Part shown: positions 1 to 11,200 of the stretch, in pieces
How positions within the stretch are numbered: the stretch's first letter is position 1
How the letters are laid out: the number at the start of each line of letters is the position of its first letter
NCBI GenBank assembly: GCA_001662425.1
Contig: BDDC01000263.1
Span: 5,056 to 69,055 of the forward strand
Direction of reading: 5' to 3'
Length of the DNA stretch: 64,000 bases
Origin: Chlamydomonas sphaeroides
Taxonomy: Eukaryota; Chlorophyta; Chlorophyceae; Chlamydomonadales; Chlamydomonadaceae
Made by a program: the position numbers and the translations under genes
Notes under the pieces: generated by a model
The model's database searches: none
What the model was told of the DNA's origin: nothing
What the model saw: the letters and a program-made list of their open reading frames with translations, nothing else

Positions 1-1505
1 TAGGGTTGGTGGGTGCGCTGACCGAAGGGGTCCCCAGCCTGCAGTTGCGCCGGCTGGAGGGCTCTGTTCCATACGTATTGCGTGCTGTGCTTGGACCCAG
101 TGGCTGCATGCCGACTTTTGTCGTATGCGCGGTGTGTTGAGTGGACGCGCCGGAGGGTGGTATGGAAGCTTTCCCTTGCCCCGAATACCAATCCGGGCGG
201 GGTACATGGGGAATCGGCTGAAAGGAGCTGTCTCCTGGTTGCCGGCTTTGGGGGGCCGTTGGTTCGCCTTCTGTCACGCCCACTCCATGTAATCACCGCT
301 TCGTTCCTGAACACGGACGGAGGTCAGCCTATGCGCGCCGCGCGGCTGGCTCGTGAGTGCGTCTCCTTGTGGGGGCGGCGTGCGTGGGGCTGGGGCTCGT
401 CGCCGCGTGGGGCGTGCCGTTGGTGGTCGTGCGCTTAGGGGCCAAGGGAGCTCTGCCTCCCGTTGCGGCCCCTTTGCTCATCTGTAATTTCCCTTTCCAT
501 AAACACCAGGGCGATCACCCCTCGCTCCCCCTTTCGCCAAGCGCCGCAAGCATGCCTACGCACTCCCTGGGCAAGCGCACAACGCCCTACCGCACTGCCC
601 AGTCATAGAAGTCTAAGTCATAAGAAGTCATATGTCAAGTTCAGCTTATGAGGTGGAGGCATCCCTAGCCAGACTGCCAACCAAGCCCTACTCACATGGC
701 TGCCTGCTTGCAGCCCAACGTAACAAATGGACTAGCACAACGCGATGAAAGCGAATCATGACCGCAGCCTGCCTAGCTAACGCTGCAGCTAGCCTTCAGC
801 CTACCAACGTAGCAAGCACAATGAACGCGTCATTTAGGCGAGGAGCAAGCTTGTTCAGCAAGCCCTGTCGCAGCGCTGTCACAGCGCCGCTTGCAGTCCG
901 GTCTACAACCATACTACAGACTCTGCCGCTACCGGCTACTTCCACGCCAGACGGGGTGGATGGAGGGTGCATGCACCCCACGGCCTACACGCCTGCTCTG
1001 CCTCTACGGTACAATCCTGCTACGCAGCAACACACTGCCTGTTCCTCTGCCTGCCACACTGCTCGCTCACAGCTGAAGCCCACACGGCCTCACCAGCCAC
1101 GCAAGAATGCGACCGGGCCCGCGTCCTCACGAGTGCGCACCCCCGATCCTTACTGCCATGTGCTTGAGGCTTCGAGCCCCAGGCAGCCTCGGCTGCCCGC
1201 GCCACTGCTGGCGCCTGCTCGGGCCGGGCGACCAGCACCTGGCAGCCGTGTCGCCACTGCTGCTGCCGTTGCGGCCGATCTGTGTCGCTCAGTTCGGGGG
1301 CAGCTTGGTGCGCGTCTCGCGAACGCCAAACTGGGCCACGCCAAACTGCGGCCGAGAGGAAGGCAGCGCGGTACAAGAGTCTGGACTGCTCGACCGCCGC
1401 AGCTTGGGCACGCCACACAAGCACTAGCTCCAGCTCATCCCCCTCCACGCCGACCCCGCCAACCTGGCAGAAGCTCCCGCTGCCGTACCCCGCTGCCGTA
1501 CACAC
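1..1505. other. Left-edge stretch with no supported gene
   Basis: No open frame here shows recognisable protein sequence, and the frames that are open look like shadows of GC-rich DNA. A terminal exon of the neighbouring minus-strand CIMIP1-like gene may lie at the right-hand end, but I could not place it. Confidence 0.5.
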
Positions 1506-2551
1506 CTGCTCCAGCGTGTGCCGTCCGCCGTACACCCTGTTGGTTGTCTCCAGCGCCATGTCGTGGCTCTTGATGTAGTCCATGCGCTGGCTGTGCGACA
1601 CGAGGGTCGCCTGCAGCGCGGTGGCGGGCCGATTGCCCGCCAGCGAGGCGCTGGCCAGGTACTCGCGCTCCTGCGGGGCGGTGAGATGCAAGGGAGGTTG
1701 GGCGAGGGGCGCGAGGAGTTTGTGGGGGAGGAGGCTTTGCCCAAAGCCGACAGTTGGGGGCGCCTCGATGGGAGCGAGGAGGTTGTGCAGGTGGGCAGCG
1801 CGCCGTGGGGGCGTGTGTGTGGGGGGGTGACAAGTGGCGTACGGGAGTGTTCAACTTTTAGGGCCGAAATAGAGTAGGGGATTGTGTGGTGGAAGCGCGG
1901 GAGGGTGGGTTAACTGGGGGTGCTCGCGGGCGGGAGGGGCGCACCTGGGTGACAGCGCGCTCCGCGTCTCGGCCGACGAGGGGGATCTTCTTTTGAAGCA
2001 GGGTATAGTTGCCGGTGCCGCTGAAGTACTTTATGGTTGCGCGAGCGTGTGGCTCCTTCTCCTGCAATTCACAAGGCCGTTGCCGAACCGTCAAGCTGAG
2101 AGTAGGTAGAGGTAGCAGTAGATGGGGGGCGCTCTGTCGTGAAGGCGGCGGGTGAGCTGTGGGGTGGGCGAAGAGCTGAGGGCGGGGAGGGGGGCGGCCG
2201 CCACGCCACGCACGCAGCGCTACAAGCCAGCGAGCACATGGTGCCATTGATGTACACGCTCTGCTGGCGCGCCGGAAGATGCCGCCGCTCGGGGATGCTC
2301 ACCACGCTTGGCGTCTCTGTCCGCTGCAGGAAGCCCCACTCCGAGTCCCACTTCTTTGCTGTCGCTTGCTCCTTCCTGTAGGATATATGCGATGGCGAAC
2401 CTAAGCGACACATGCGCGAGCGGCATGGCGCATGGGCGACAGCATCGAGCCGACCAAACTATTTGACAAGGGCTCACCGCACTCGGATCCGCCAGTTCTC
2501 CTGGTCATTGACAGCATTCGCATCGGCTCCGGTTGCGCTTGCTGTCGCCAT
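1506..2551 (-). CDS. CIMIP1 (C20orf85)-like putative ciliary microtubule inner protein, 3' end unresolved
   Basis: Four exons read right to left with matching phases: 2551-2478, 2375-2210, 2061-1945 and 1670-1506. The first in-frame ATG is at 2551. The N-terminal segment (ENWRIRVRKEQATAKKW, then DSEWGFL) resembles the start of the animal C20orf85/CIMIP1 family, whose members bind inside axonemal doublet microtubules; that role is family knowledge recalled from memory. The last exon found is rich in conserved-looking charged residues (SHSQRMDYIKSHDMALETTNR) and ends at a CAG/gtgtgt donor. A short terminal exon with the stop must lie further left, and I could not choose it. The gene is head-to-head with the coiled-coil gene starting at 3005. 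The coding call is firm; the family call is moderate. Confidence 0.6.
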
Positions 2552-3004
2552 GCCGATGAACAGTGAGCTGCGAAGCTGTAAAGCTGTGGTATCAGCAGCA
2601 GATGTTGAGGAAGTCCACAGCGTCCGCTGTGACGAAGAAGTCTGCGTGCCAAACTGCCACTGCAAAGCAAACGACGACGGTCGAGGGTCTCCCACAAGTG
2701 GTAATGCGCGATGGTTATGTTGATGGGGGTTGAGTGTTGAAAAGAAAGCTGGAGGTGCTCCGAGCTAACGGTTATTGCGAAGCAGGGCGCCTGAAGGCCC
2801 TGTGAACTGTGGGATCCAGTACTGGAGCTGTCGCGGCAGGACCCCCGGCTTGATACTGCTTGCTACACGCGTAGAGCACGGTCCGATATACATGCTGAGA
2901 GTCAGGGAACTTGCGTATCGCGAGCCTTGTCGGCATGCTGACCCAGGTCTTCTGTAAGCATGCGAACCAATCATAGCTGAGTCACAGCTGAAGCATTACC
3001 AAAA
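2552..3004. promoter_or_regulatory. Divergent intergenic region between CIMIP1-like and coiled-coil genes
   Basis: About 450 bp separate the two start codons, which face away from each other, so this stretch must hold both promoters. I see no clear TATA box or other named element. The call is from geometry only. Confidence 0.35.
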
Positions 3005-6000
3005 ATGCAGTCACCCGAAGGCAGCACCTGGGGCGGCTCATCGCTCGGCGAGTCGATGCTTCTGCCGAGTACCTCGACGTTCGTCGCTGCTGGCCATGAC
3101 GGCATGGTGGACCTGGCGTCGGAGCTGAGGTGCGGCATCTCTTGTGAAGGCCCCACGGCGCTAGATGCTGGCCACCCGCGCGGGGCTCCACACCTCGGTC
3201 CCCCGCTGCCCTTCGCTTCTTCGCTGCACCCACAGCCTCCAGCCAGCGTTGGGCCGGTCGCCGCTGCCGCCCAGCCCCGAGGGTGATGTCGGCGGCACAT
3301 GGCCTGGATCGGGTGGCGCTGCCCTCTATGGCAGCCCCACGCACCAGCCAGCCGGCGGCACCAGCGCCAGCGCCAGCCCTGGATACGCCTACCCGGACCG
3401 CCTGTCCCCACAACAGCGCGCACAGCTCTCAGCCCTGGACCTCGCTGCCGGGGGCCCCAGTCCCGGCCGGCCCGCAGCGCCGCCCTTCCCCATGCACGCC
3501 TACCCAGCGCAAGGCAGCAGCCCCTCGGCCCCACCCCCGCCCTTCCCCGCGGCCTACTACGGCACCGGGCCCGACCAGCCGTCCTGGGGCTACGACCCTC
3601 CCCCTGCCACCCACTACACCCAGCAGCGCATGGGCACCACCTCCCAGCAATCCCTCGACGCTCGCCTCGCAGCAGCCGCGAGCTATGTCCTCGGCGGTGG
3701 CTCACCGCCGGACCCGGCCGCACAGCTGCACGCGCTCCGTGCCAGCTTGGCCGCCGACGCCTATGCGCCCAGCGCCCTGCATCCGCCCTTCCCGGCCCAC
3801 GGCTCGCCGCCGACCCACAACCCCGCCGATCCACATGGCTACGGCCACGGCCTGGGCCCGCTGGACCCCGGCCGCGACTCGGAGCTGCGCGCCTCCCTGG
3901 CCGCGCGCGCAAGCGGCGGCAGGGCGCGCTGGGCGATCTCAGCCGAGGCCGCCGCCGCACCCTTCCCCGCCGCCGCTATGGCGTCGCCGTCGCCGCCAAG
4001 GGCCGCGGCGGCGCCACAGGCGCCGCCCCCAGCTGCGGGGGGGTACTCCGGGGGCGGTGCCGGTGGCGCCACCCCGCTGCTGACCTCGCTGGCGGCTGGT
4101 GGCGGCCCCGCCGTGCGGCACGTCATTGATGAGCTGCGGACCAGCCCGCTGGTGTCGGCCGGCGGCGACGGCATGGCGCGGCTCGGACCCGGCGCGACGG
4201 GGACAGCAGAGCGGGCGGGGCGCGCTGCCGGCGGCGGCAGCGCGGCGCCCGGGTCTGGCGACGACAAGGGCGCGGCGGCGCATCGGTACCAGGTACGAGG
4301 CTCGCGGGGCCCGGGGGCGCGGCGCAGTCGGGCTCGCGAGCCAGCAGCGGCAAGCTTGTGCTGAGCAGGTGGCGCGCTGTGACCCCCTGGGGCTCCCTGT
4401 GCCGCCCCGGCTGACGCCACTGCGCCTGCCCGCGCCAGGCCCAGATCCAGTCGCTGGAGCGGCAGAACGCAGACCTGCAGAAGCGGCTGCTGGACCTGCA
4501 GGTGGGCCACTGAGCTCCCCCTCGCGGGCGGCAGCCGCAAGGGCGCGGAGCCCTGACAGCACCGCAGCCGCGGGCCACGGTGCCTAGTGGCTTGACGTGC
4601 CGGCTGCTGTCCTGTGTGGCATCCGCGGTGTGCTGCCCTGCCCGCAGTCGGCGCTGGAGGCCGCGCAGTCCGCCAGGCAGGCGCTGGAGGCCAAGCAGGA
4701 CGCCCTCCGAGACGAGGTGTCGCAGGTGGGGGGGACAAGCTGCAGCCGCAGTACGGTAGCGTGGGGATGCAGACCTGCCCGCTCCTGGGGCTACAAGGCT
4801 CAACAGCGGCGCCGCGGCGCCCTCTTGCTGGCCGCGCCTCTGCCAAGCTGCCGGGCTGCTGACTGTGCTGGATCGGCCGCAGGCCACCGCCACTGCCAAG
4901 GGCCGCGAAAGCGCCCTGGAGACGGCCCGCCGCGCCAACGACGTCTTGTCGGGCGAGCTGCGGTCGACACAGGTGCGCCGCTCTTCCGGATTCCGACAGC
5001 CTTGCTATGCTTGCAAGCCCGTCTCCTGCTCTCCTGCTAGTATAAGCGCTTGCGCTGTGGCCTCCTCGGTCTCCCAGAAGGCGCACATAGTTCCGGGGCC
5101 GGCTGCCCTTGCGCTGCCCGCCCTTTCCCATGCGCCATGCTGCTCCCAACTGCGGTACCACGTCTGCCACACAGGAGGAGGTGGCGGCTGCCCGCGACGC
5201 GCTAGCTGCGTCCAAGGACACGGCCGTGCAGTGGCAGGACCGCTACGTGGAGGCCAACAAGGACCTCGAGGTGGCGAGGCGCAAGGTGCGTGGGGCTGCG
5301 GGCCCCGTGAATGGGGGCCGCCGCCGGCCCCGATGCAGGGCCCGAGGCGGGAAGTACGCCGGCAGCCGCCTCCGGGGTGTGGCCCGCCATGCCTCCAAAG
5401 CTCGCTGCACCAGACCGGACGAGGCGGTCGGCACCAGGGGCTGAGCCCCGTGCGCGCGGCCGCTGGCGCTCGCGGTGCCTACATGGCCTCCAACAAGGAT
5501 GGGTCGAGCAGGCTGCTCTCGCATGGCGGCCCCGGCCGCACAGATCGACACGCTGGGCGAGGAGGAACGGCGGCTGAGCGGCGAGAACATGGCGCTGCGC
5601 AAAGAGGTGCAGCAGCTGAACGACACCATCATCAAGGCAAGGAGGGCAGCGCTGTCAGGAGATGAGGGCGCGGCCAGGGGAAGCCTCGCAGCACTGCCGG
5701 GCCGACCTCAGCCTCCCATTGGCGGATGCTCGAGGGGCCCGCGTGTGTTCCAGTGTTAGATAGAACAGAACCCCACACGCGGCACAGCACGCGTGTTGTC
5801 GCATGTATATTGTGTATTGTGTGGTATCAGCGCCGGCGCTTCACGGTGCCGGGGCTGCGAGCTGCCTGCCGGCCTGGTGCGTGCGACCGAACCAACGCCA
5901 TGGGCCGCGGCGCCGCAGGGGCGCATCGAGAACGCCGAGCTGCGCGAGAAGCTGCGGCAGGCGCAGCAGGACGGAGCGCGCGCGGCCAGCACCGCGCAGA

Positions 6001-7873
6001 GCCTGGCCAGCCGCGCGGAGAGCGAGCACGAGAGCGCGGCGGTGCAGCTGGCGGCGATGCGCAGCAGGCTGACGGGTGCGAGTGGCCCCCAGGGGCAGGG
6101 GCACGGACAGGGACAGGGCACACCAGCAGAGAGTTGGGCTTCTGCTGCGCCTGTTGACACGGCATGCTTGACTGCGTGTGATGTTGCGTGCGCTCCCCAG
6201 CTGACCTGGCGCCGTCGCTGCCCTCCTCGCGTGCAGAGCTCGAGTCCCGCAACGGGCAGCTGGTGTACGACCTGGCGGCGGCTCGCGAGGAGTCGGTGCG
6301 CGCGAGGCACGCGGTGGACGCGGCGCGCGTGGCGCGGGAGGCCAAGCCGGTGCGCTGCTCCGGTTGCGCGGGGCCGCCGTTTGCGGCTGGCGCTCCAGGC
6401 CTCGCGGGACCGAGGCAGCCGCCTGGCCGAGAGGCCCCTACGTGCGGAGCGTGCGCTTGACGCAGCAGGAGGCGCCGCTGTGGCTTTGAGTGTACATTCT
6501 GCCATCATGCATGCCTGCGTGCACTCTCGCCCCACGCTGACGAGTCTCGCCGCTTCCCCGTACCCCCGTGGCTGAGTGGCGCAGGCCGGCATCATAACGG
6601 ACCTGCCGCCGGCCTCGAGGCAGCAGGGCACCCTCACGTCCGCCTGGCTCTCCGTGCCCGCCTCGGGCGACGCGCCCGGTGGTGGCGCCAGCTCCTCCGC
6701 GTACGGCGCCGCCCGGCCGCCGCTGCCCGCCGGCGTCGTGCAGCATCCGGCCGACAGCGGCGGCAGCGCCGCTCTGGCTGTGCGGGAGCTCCCCTCGGAC
6801 ATCTCCTACAGCAAGCTAGACCCGGAGACATTCCGAAGCATGGTCCGGGCGGAGGCCGAGGCGCGAGCTCGGGCAGCAGCGCCGCACTCCCCACAGTCAT
6901 ACTCAGCATATGCCGCTGGCGGTGGCGCCGGCCAGCATGGCGGCAGCGCCACCGGCGCCGCCGGCTATAGGTCAGGCGCTGGCGGTGGCGGCGCCGGCGG
7001 CTACGGGGAGCTGCAGGCCGAGCGGAGCAGCGCAAGCGCCTGGGGCCCGGCGCCCGTATCGTCGTACGACGATCATGCCGGACGTACGGTAGCCGGTAGT
7101 AACGGTCGGCTGCCGTACGACAGCGGTCATGGCAGCGCGGCGTTCGAGAGGGCGTACGGCTCGGGCGTGCAGGAGTCGCTGGCGGCGCTGCTACCGGACG
7201 CGAGGGCCTCGTACGCTGCGGCAGGGTCTGGGCCATACCCCGCCGCCCGCCCAGACCGCAGCCGTGACGCGCCATCAGGCGGAGCCTCCAGCTCCGCCTT
7301 CTGGCAGCCGTCGCAGCCGCAGGGGCAGCACCAGGCCCAGGCCCAGCAGCCGCAGGCGGCGAGGGCGGCTGCGTCTGCCGGCGGGCCGTCCTCGCCGCCG
7401 CCGCCCTACGCGACCTTCACCACGGACGGCTCCTACGCGTACCGCCGGCCGCCCAACGCTGTGGGCGCGGGTGTCACCGCGGCGCCCGGGTCCGGCCAGC
7501 CAGCCAGTGACTCGCCCTATGGCACCGAGCAGACGGCCAAGGTGCGGACCCAAGGCGCAGCCTAGGAGCCCACATGCCCCGGTACCTTGTGCTGTACCTG
7601 CTGGTCCATGCAACCAATCTCCCCGGCCCCCGGCCCCGGCACCCTTCCCTGCCTCAGGACATGCTGGCCCGCAGCAAGGCGCTGGAGGACCAGCTGATGC
7701 TGCTGTGTGCAGAGAAGGGCGGCCTGGAGGCCGAGTATGGCCGCATGCCGCTGGGCGCGGGCCGCTCCATGCGCGAGCGCAGCCGCAAGGCGGTGGTGGA
7801 GCAGCGGCTCGACCTGCTGAACAAGGAGATCAGCGGCGTGCGCATGGCGCTTAAGCGGCTGGGGGTCAAGTAG
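3005..7873 (+). CDS. Large coiled-coil protein with disordered flanks (about 1,019 aa)
   Basis: Eleven exons join in phase: 3005-3129, 3236-4292, 4439-4501, 4648-4725, 4883-4972, 5175-5285, 5544-5636, 5919-6075, 6237-6349, 6585-7541 and 7658-7873. Residues 1-394 are Pro/Ala/Gly-rich and probably disordered. Residues 395-629 form a near-continuous coiled coil (for example IQSLERQNADLQKRLLDLQ and ENMALRKEVQQLNDTIIK), carried on seven small exons. Residues 630-948 are again low complexity. The C-terminal 71 residues form a second charged helix (VVEQRLDLLNKEISGVRMAL) preceded by a conserved-looking MPLGAGRSMRERSRK stretch. The 5636/5637 donor is GC rather than GT. I do not recognise the family. 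The architecture would suit a cytoskeletal or basal-body scaffold, but that is inference. It lies divergent to a putative ciliary protein. Confidence 0.75.
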
Positions 7874-8288
7874 GGGGCGGGGTTGGAGGAGAGTGTGGGT
7901 GGCCGTGGACGGAGCTGCGTGGCGGGCTGACACAAGCGCGGGAAGGCATTGGCGCAGGAGCGCGGGAGAGCACGGCCAGACGTCTCACAGCAAAGAGGCA
8001 TGTAGATGGAGGTTGGTCAGACGGCAGCTGGACAGGTTGCAAGGTACATTCTCTGTATGCGTAGACGACACCACTCTGTATGCGTGGACGACACCACTGC
8101 ACGCTGGATGCAGACAGAACGCATGGCGTCACGGCAGCACAAGAACGCGCGGGTCGGTGCGGGTTGGCCCGGTTTGGCACGCCGCGCGATCGCAAGCATA
8201 TGGAAGTCCCGCAGCTGGACGCCAACACTAGCATATTAAACATGTCACAGCTCGCACGCTTCAACAGTACACGCGACACGTAGTGTAA
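7874..8288. promoter_or_regulatory. Spacer and promoter upstream of the ribokinase fusion gene
   Basis: This is the tandem spacer between the coiled-coil gene stop and the ribokinase-fusion ATG. It contains a two-copy 25-bp direct repeat (8051-8100) and an AT-rich TATA-like stretch near 8229-8240 (gcatattaaac), about 50-60 bp before the ATG. A TGTAA string, the usual chlorophycean polyadenylation signal, sits at 8284-8288 directly before the ATG. Whether it serves the upstream gene is unclear. Confidence 0.35.
8051..8100. repeat. Two-copy direct repeat, about 25 bp
   Basis: The unit ctctgtatgcgt followed by a/g and gacgacaccact occurs twice back to back, differing at one position. It lies about 190-240 bp upstream of the ribokinase-fusion start codon, so it could be a regulatory duplication or a neutral repeat. 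Confidence 0.8.
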
Positions 8289-11200
8289 ATGTCTTCCGGC
8301 ATGGCGCTTGCAGTATTCGCGGCTGCGCTGCTCGCCGTGTCTGCCCAGGCGCACCTCCGCAGCTTTATGTCGGAAGGCCCAATATTGGTGGTCGGGTCCA
8401 TCAACGTCGACACCACTGTGCACCTCGATGAGCTCCCCCGTCGCTCGGAAACGAAGATAGCCGCCCGGCCCAGCCCTACGCTGGCCGTCGGCGGGAAAGG
8501 CAAGAGGCCGGCCGGCAGGGAGCGGCGCGTCGGTGCTCGGTGCTGGTGTTGCCGGCAGAGGGGCCCGGGCCAAGGGTGTAGACCCAGGGCAAGCTGGCAA
8601 CGCTCGGCACGCCCCTTGGCAGCTGCCACCAGCTAGCCTCCCAGCCCCCCTAACGCCCTGCGACCCGCAGGAGCCAATCAGGCGGTGGCTGCCGCACTGC
8701 TGTCCACCGGCACTGGCAGGCCCGCGGCGCGCTTCGTGTGCCGCCTGGTGCGTCGGCACTCGGGCCGCGCCCAACCGCGCCCTCGCTGCGGCGCCTGGGG
8801 AAGGCGTATCCCTGGCGAAGTGCGGGGCTCCACCGGAGCTGCCGCGGCGGCACTGCGGAACTGCCGGCCACAGCACTCCTTCCTTCCCTCCAGGCGCCTG
8901 CCTCGCGACGGCGCTGGCGCCACGCCGGCCCTCCCTGCTCCCACACCCGCCCGCTCCGCCACCCTGGCCGCAGGGCGACGACGCCTACCTGCCCTGGCTC
9001 CAGTCCGAGCTGGCCAAGGCCGGTGTGGACACCTCTGCCTCGCGAGTTGTGGCCAACATGTCCACTGGAGCCGGCATCGTGTGGTGGGCATATGGGGCGA
9101 CGGCCGATGGGGCGACGGCCGATGGGGCGACGACGCCCAGGGGCCTGGGGCTCTGCTGCAGGCCATGCAGCATCGCCCTGGTTGGCCAGCCTCCGGCATA
9201 CCCGCACACTGGCGCCAGGTGGCCGTTGCGTGCGACCTGGCACCACAGCTGAGCCCCGCTGGCCTGTGTTCTGCTGGCGCCGCTGACCCAATCACTCAGG
9301 CTGGATGCCGAGGGCGCAGCCACCAGCGTGGTCCTGGGCGGCGCCAACACGCAGGGCTGGTCGCTGCTGCCGGCGGCAGCCGGCGGCGCGCAGCCCGATG
9401 CCGAGCGCGAGGCCGCGCTGCTCGCGCAGCACGCCGCCGAGGTCGTGGCTGGCGGCGGCAGCGCCGGTGCTGCGGAGGGCGCCGGCGGGGTGAAGGCCTC
9501 GATGCTGCTGCTGCAGCGGGAGGTGCCCGAGCACGTAAATCAAGCGTTCGCGGCTGCGGCGGCGGCAGCGGGCATCCCCGTCCTGCTAGACGCAGGTACA
9601 GGCTGCAGCTGCGCACGGCAGTCGTGTGAACTCTGTCACTTTGATGTACCGCATCTGTGAAGAAGTAGCGCATGCCCGTGCTGCTGGGAGCAGGTGCGCC
9701 GCTGCCGCTGAACGCCGACGCAGCGGCGGGGCCCTGCACCATCGCTGCAGCTGACGTGACACATCCGAGTCCATCCGTCGGAACGTGGCCCCGCCCTCCG
9801 CCGCCGCCCTCAACCTCCAGGCGGCGAGAACCGGCCCGTGTCCCCCGGGCTGCTCTCTCTGGTGGACCTCTTGGCGCCCAATGAGCAGGAGCTGCAGCGC
9901 CTCACCGGCGGACTGCCCACCGCCAGCGAGCAGCAGGCGAGGCCTCGACCTGGGGCGTCGTTCCCCTCTGGCGCCGCGCTTCGTGCGCTTTGCCGCGCGC
10001 GTGTGCGGTGTCCTTGCACCATGACTGCACACCTGGCGCTACCGCACACGTGGCGTTTCCGCACACGGTGGTGCCGCCGTGCCGCGGTGCCCCGCCCCGC
10101 AGGTGGCTGCGGCCGCGGGGTCGCTGATGGGCGGCGGCGCCTGCAACGTGCTGGTCACGCTGGAGGCGCGCGGCAGCCTGCTGCTACTAGGCCAGCCCCT
10201 GCGGCAGGAGGGCGAGGAGGTCGGAGCGCAGCAGCCGAGGTTGGAGCGCAGGCGCAGGTGGGCGCCCTGCTGCTGGCGGCCCTGATGCCGTCGCGCATGC
10301 CCCAAACCCCATGTCGGCACCTGCCGCCAAGATGCGCTGCGCACAAGCCGCGACGTTGCCTAGCGACCTGGGCTCAGGCGCCAGCCCGCGGCACACGGCC
10401 TCCAGGGACGACGGCCAAGGACCTCCGACCGGCTCCCTCGCTGCATTCCTGGCGCCTGACCTGGCGAGGGCCGTGGCCGCGTGTGCCCCAGGTGCCGGCC
10501 CGTGCGCGCCATCCGCCAGCCGGCGCTGCCGGTGCCGGGCGGCGTGGTGCTCGACGCAACGGCCGCCGGCGACGCCTTCCGTGCCGCGCTGGCGCTGGCG
10601 CTGGCAGAGGGCCGCGGCGGCCAGGCCGGCGCGGCGGCTGACGGCGGCGGCGGGCCACGCTACGAGGACGCGCTTCGCTTCGCGGCCGCGGCCGGGGCCA
10701 TCGCCGTATCGCGCATGGGCGCCATGCCCAGGTGGGGTGCGGCGTTCCGAAAACACACACGCACGTGCATAGAGCGCGTTACCTAGCTTGATGCCTAGTC
10801 ACCCCTCGCGCTCAGTTATCCCTCGCCCTCGTGCAGCTAACAAGCCTCGTTGCTGTCGTGCGTCGCAACCTGGCCCCTCCGCCGCAGCCTGCCCAGCCGG
10901 GCCGAAGTGGAGGAGCTGCTGTCAAAACACGGCGCCTCCGCCGCCGCGCAGGCCTGGGATGCGCCAGAGCTGCTCTCCGCCGCCGCGGCGGCGGCTGCCG
11001 CCCCCGCCGACACGGCCGGCCTGGACGGCGAGGCCCACACCGATGGAGCCTGCGCAAACCCTGACGCGCCCGCCGCCGACGTCGCCTCCGATGCCGGCCT
11101 CGACTCCCACGCCGACGCCTGCCCGCCCTTTGCCTCTGGCGCGCGCCTCAACTCGATGAGGGCGCGGCGCGACCTGCTGGGAGCCGGGGGCCCCGCTAGC

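Noticed and set aside
758..1691. Plus-strand 271-codon frame and intronic extension of the CIMIP1-like frame
   Set aside because: The plus frame is Arg/Pro/Thr-rich with no conserved pattern. The minus frame past 1506 reads through a good donor and turns into low complexity.
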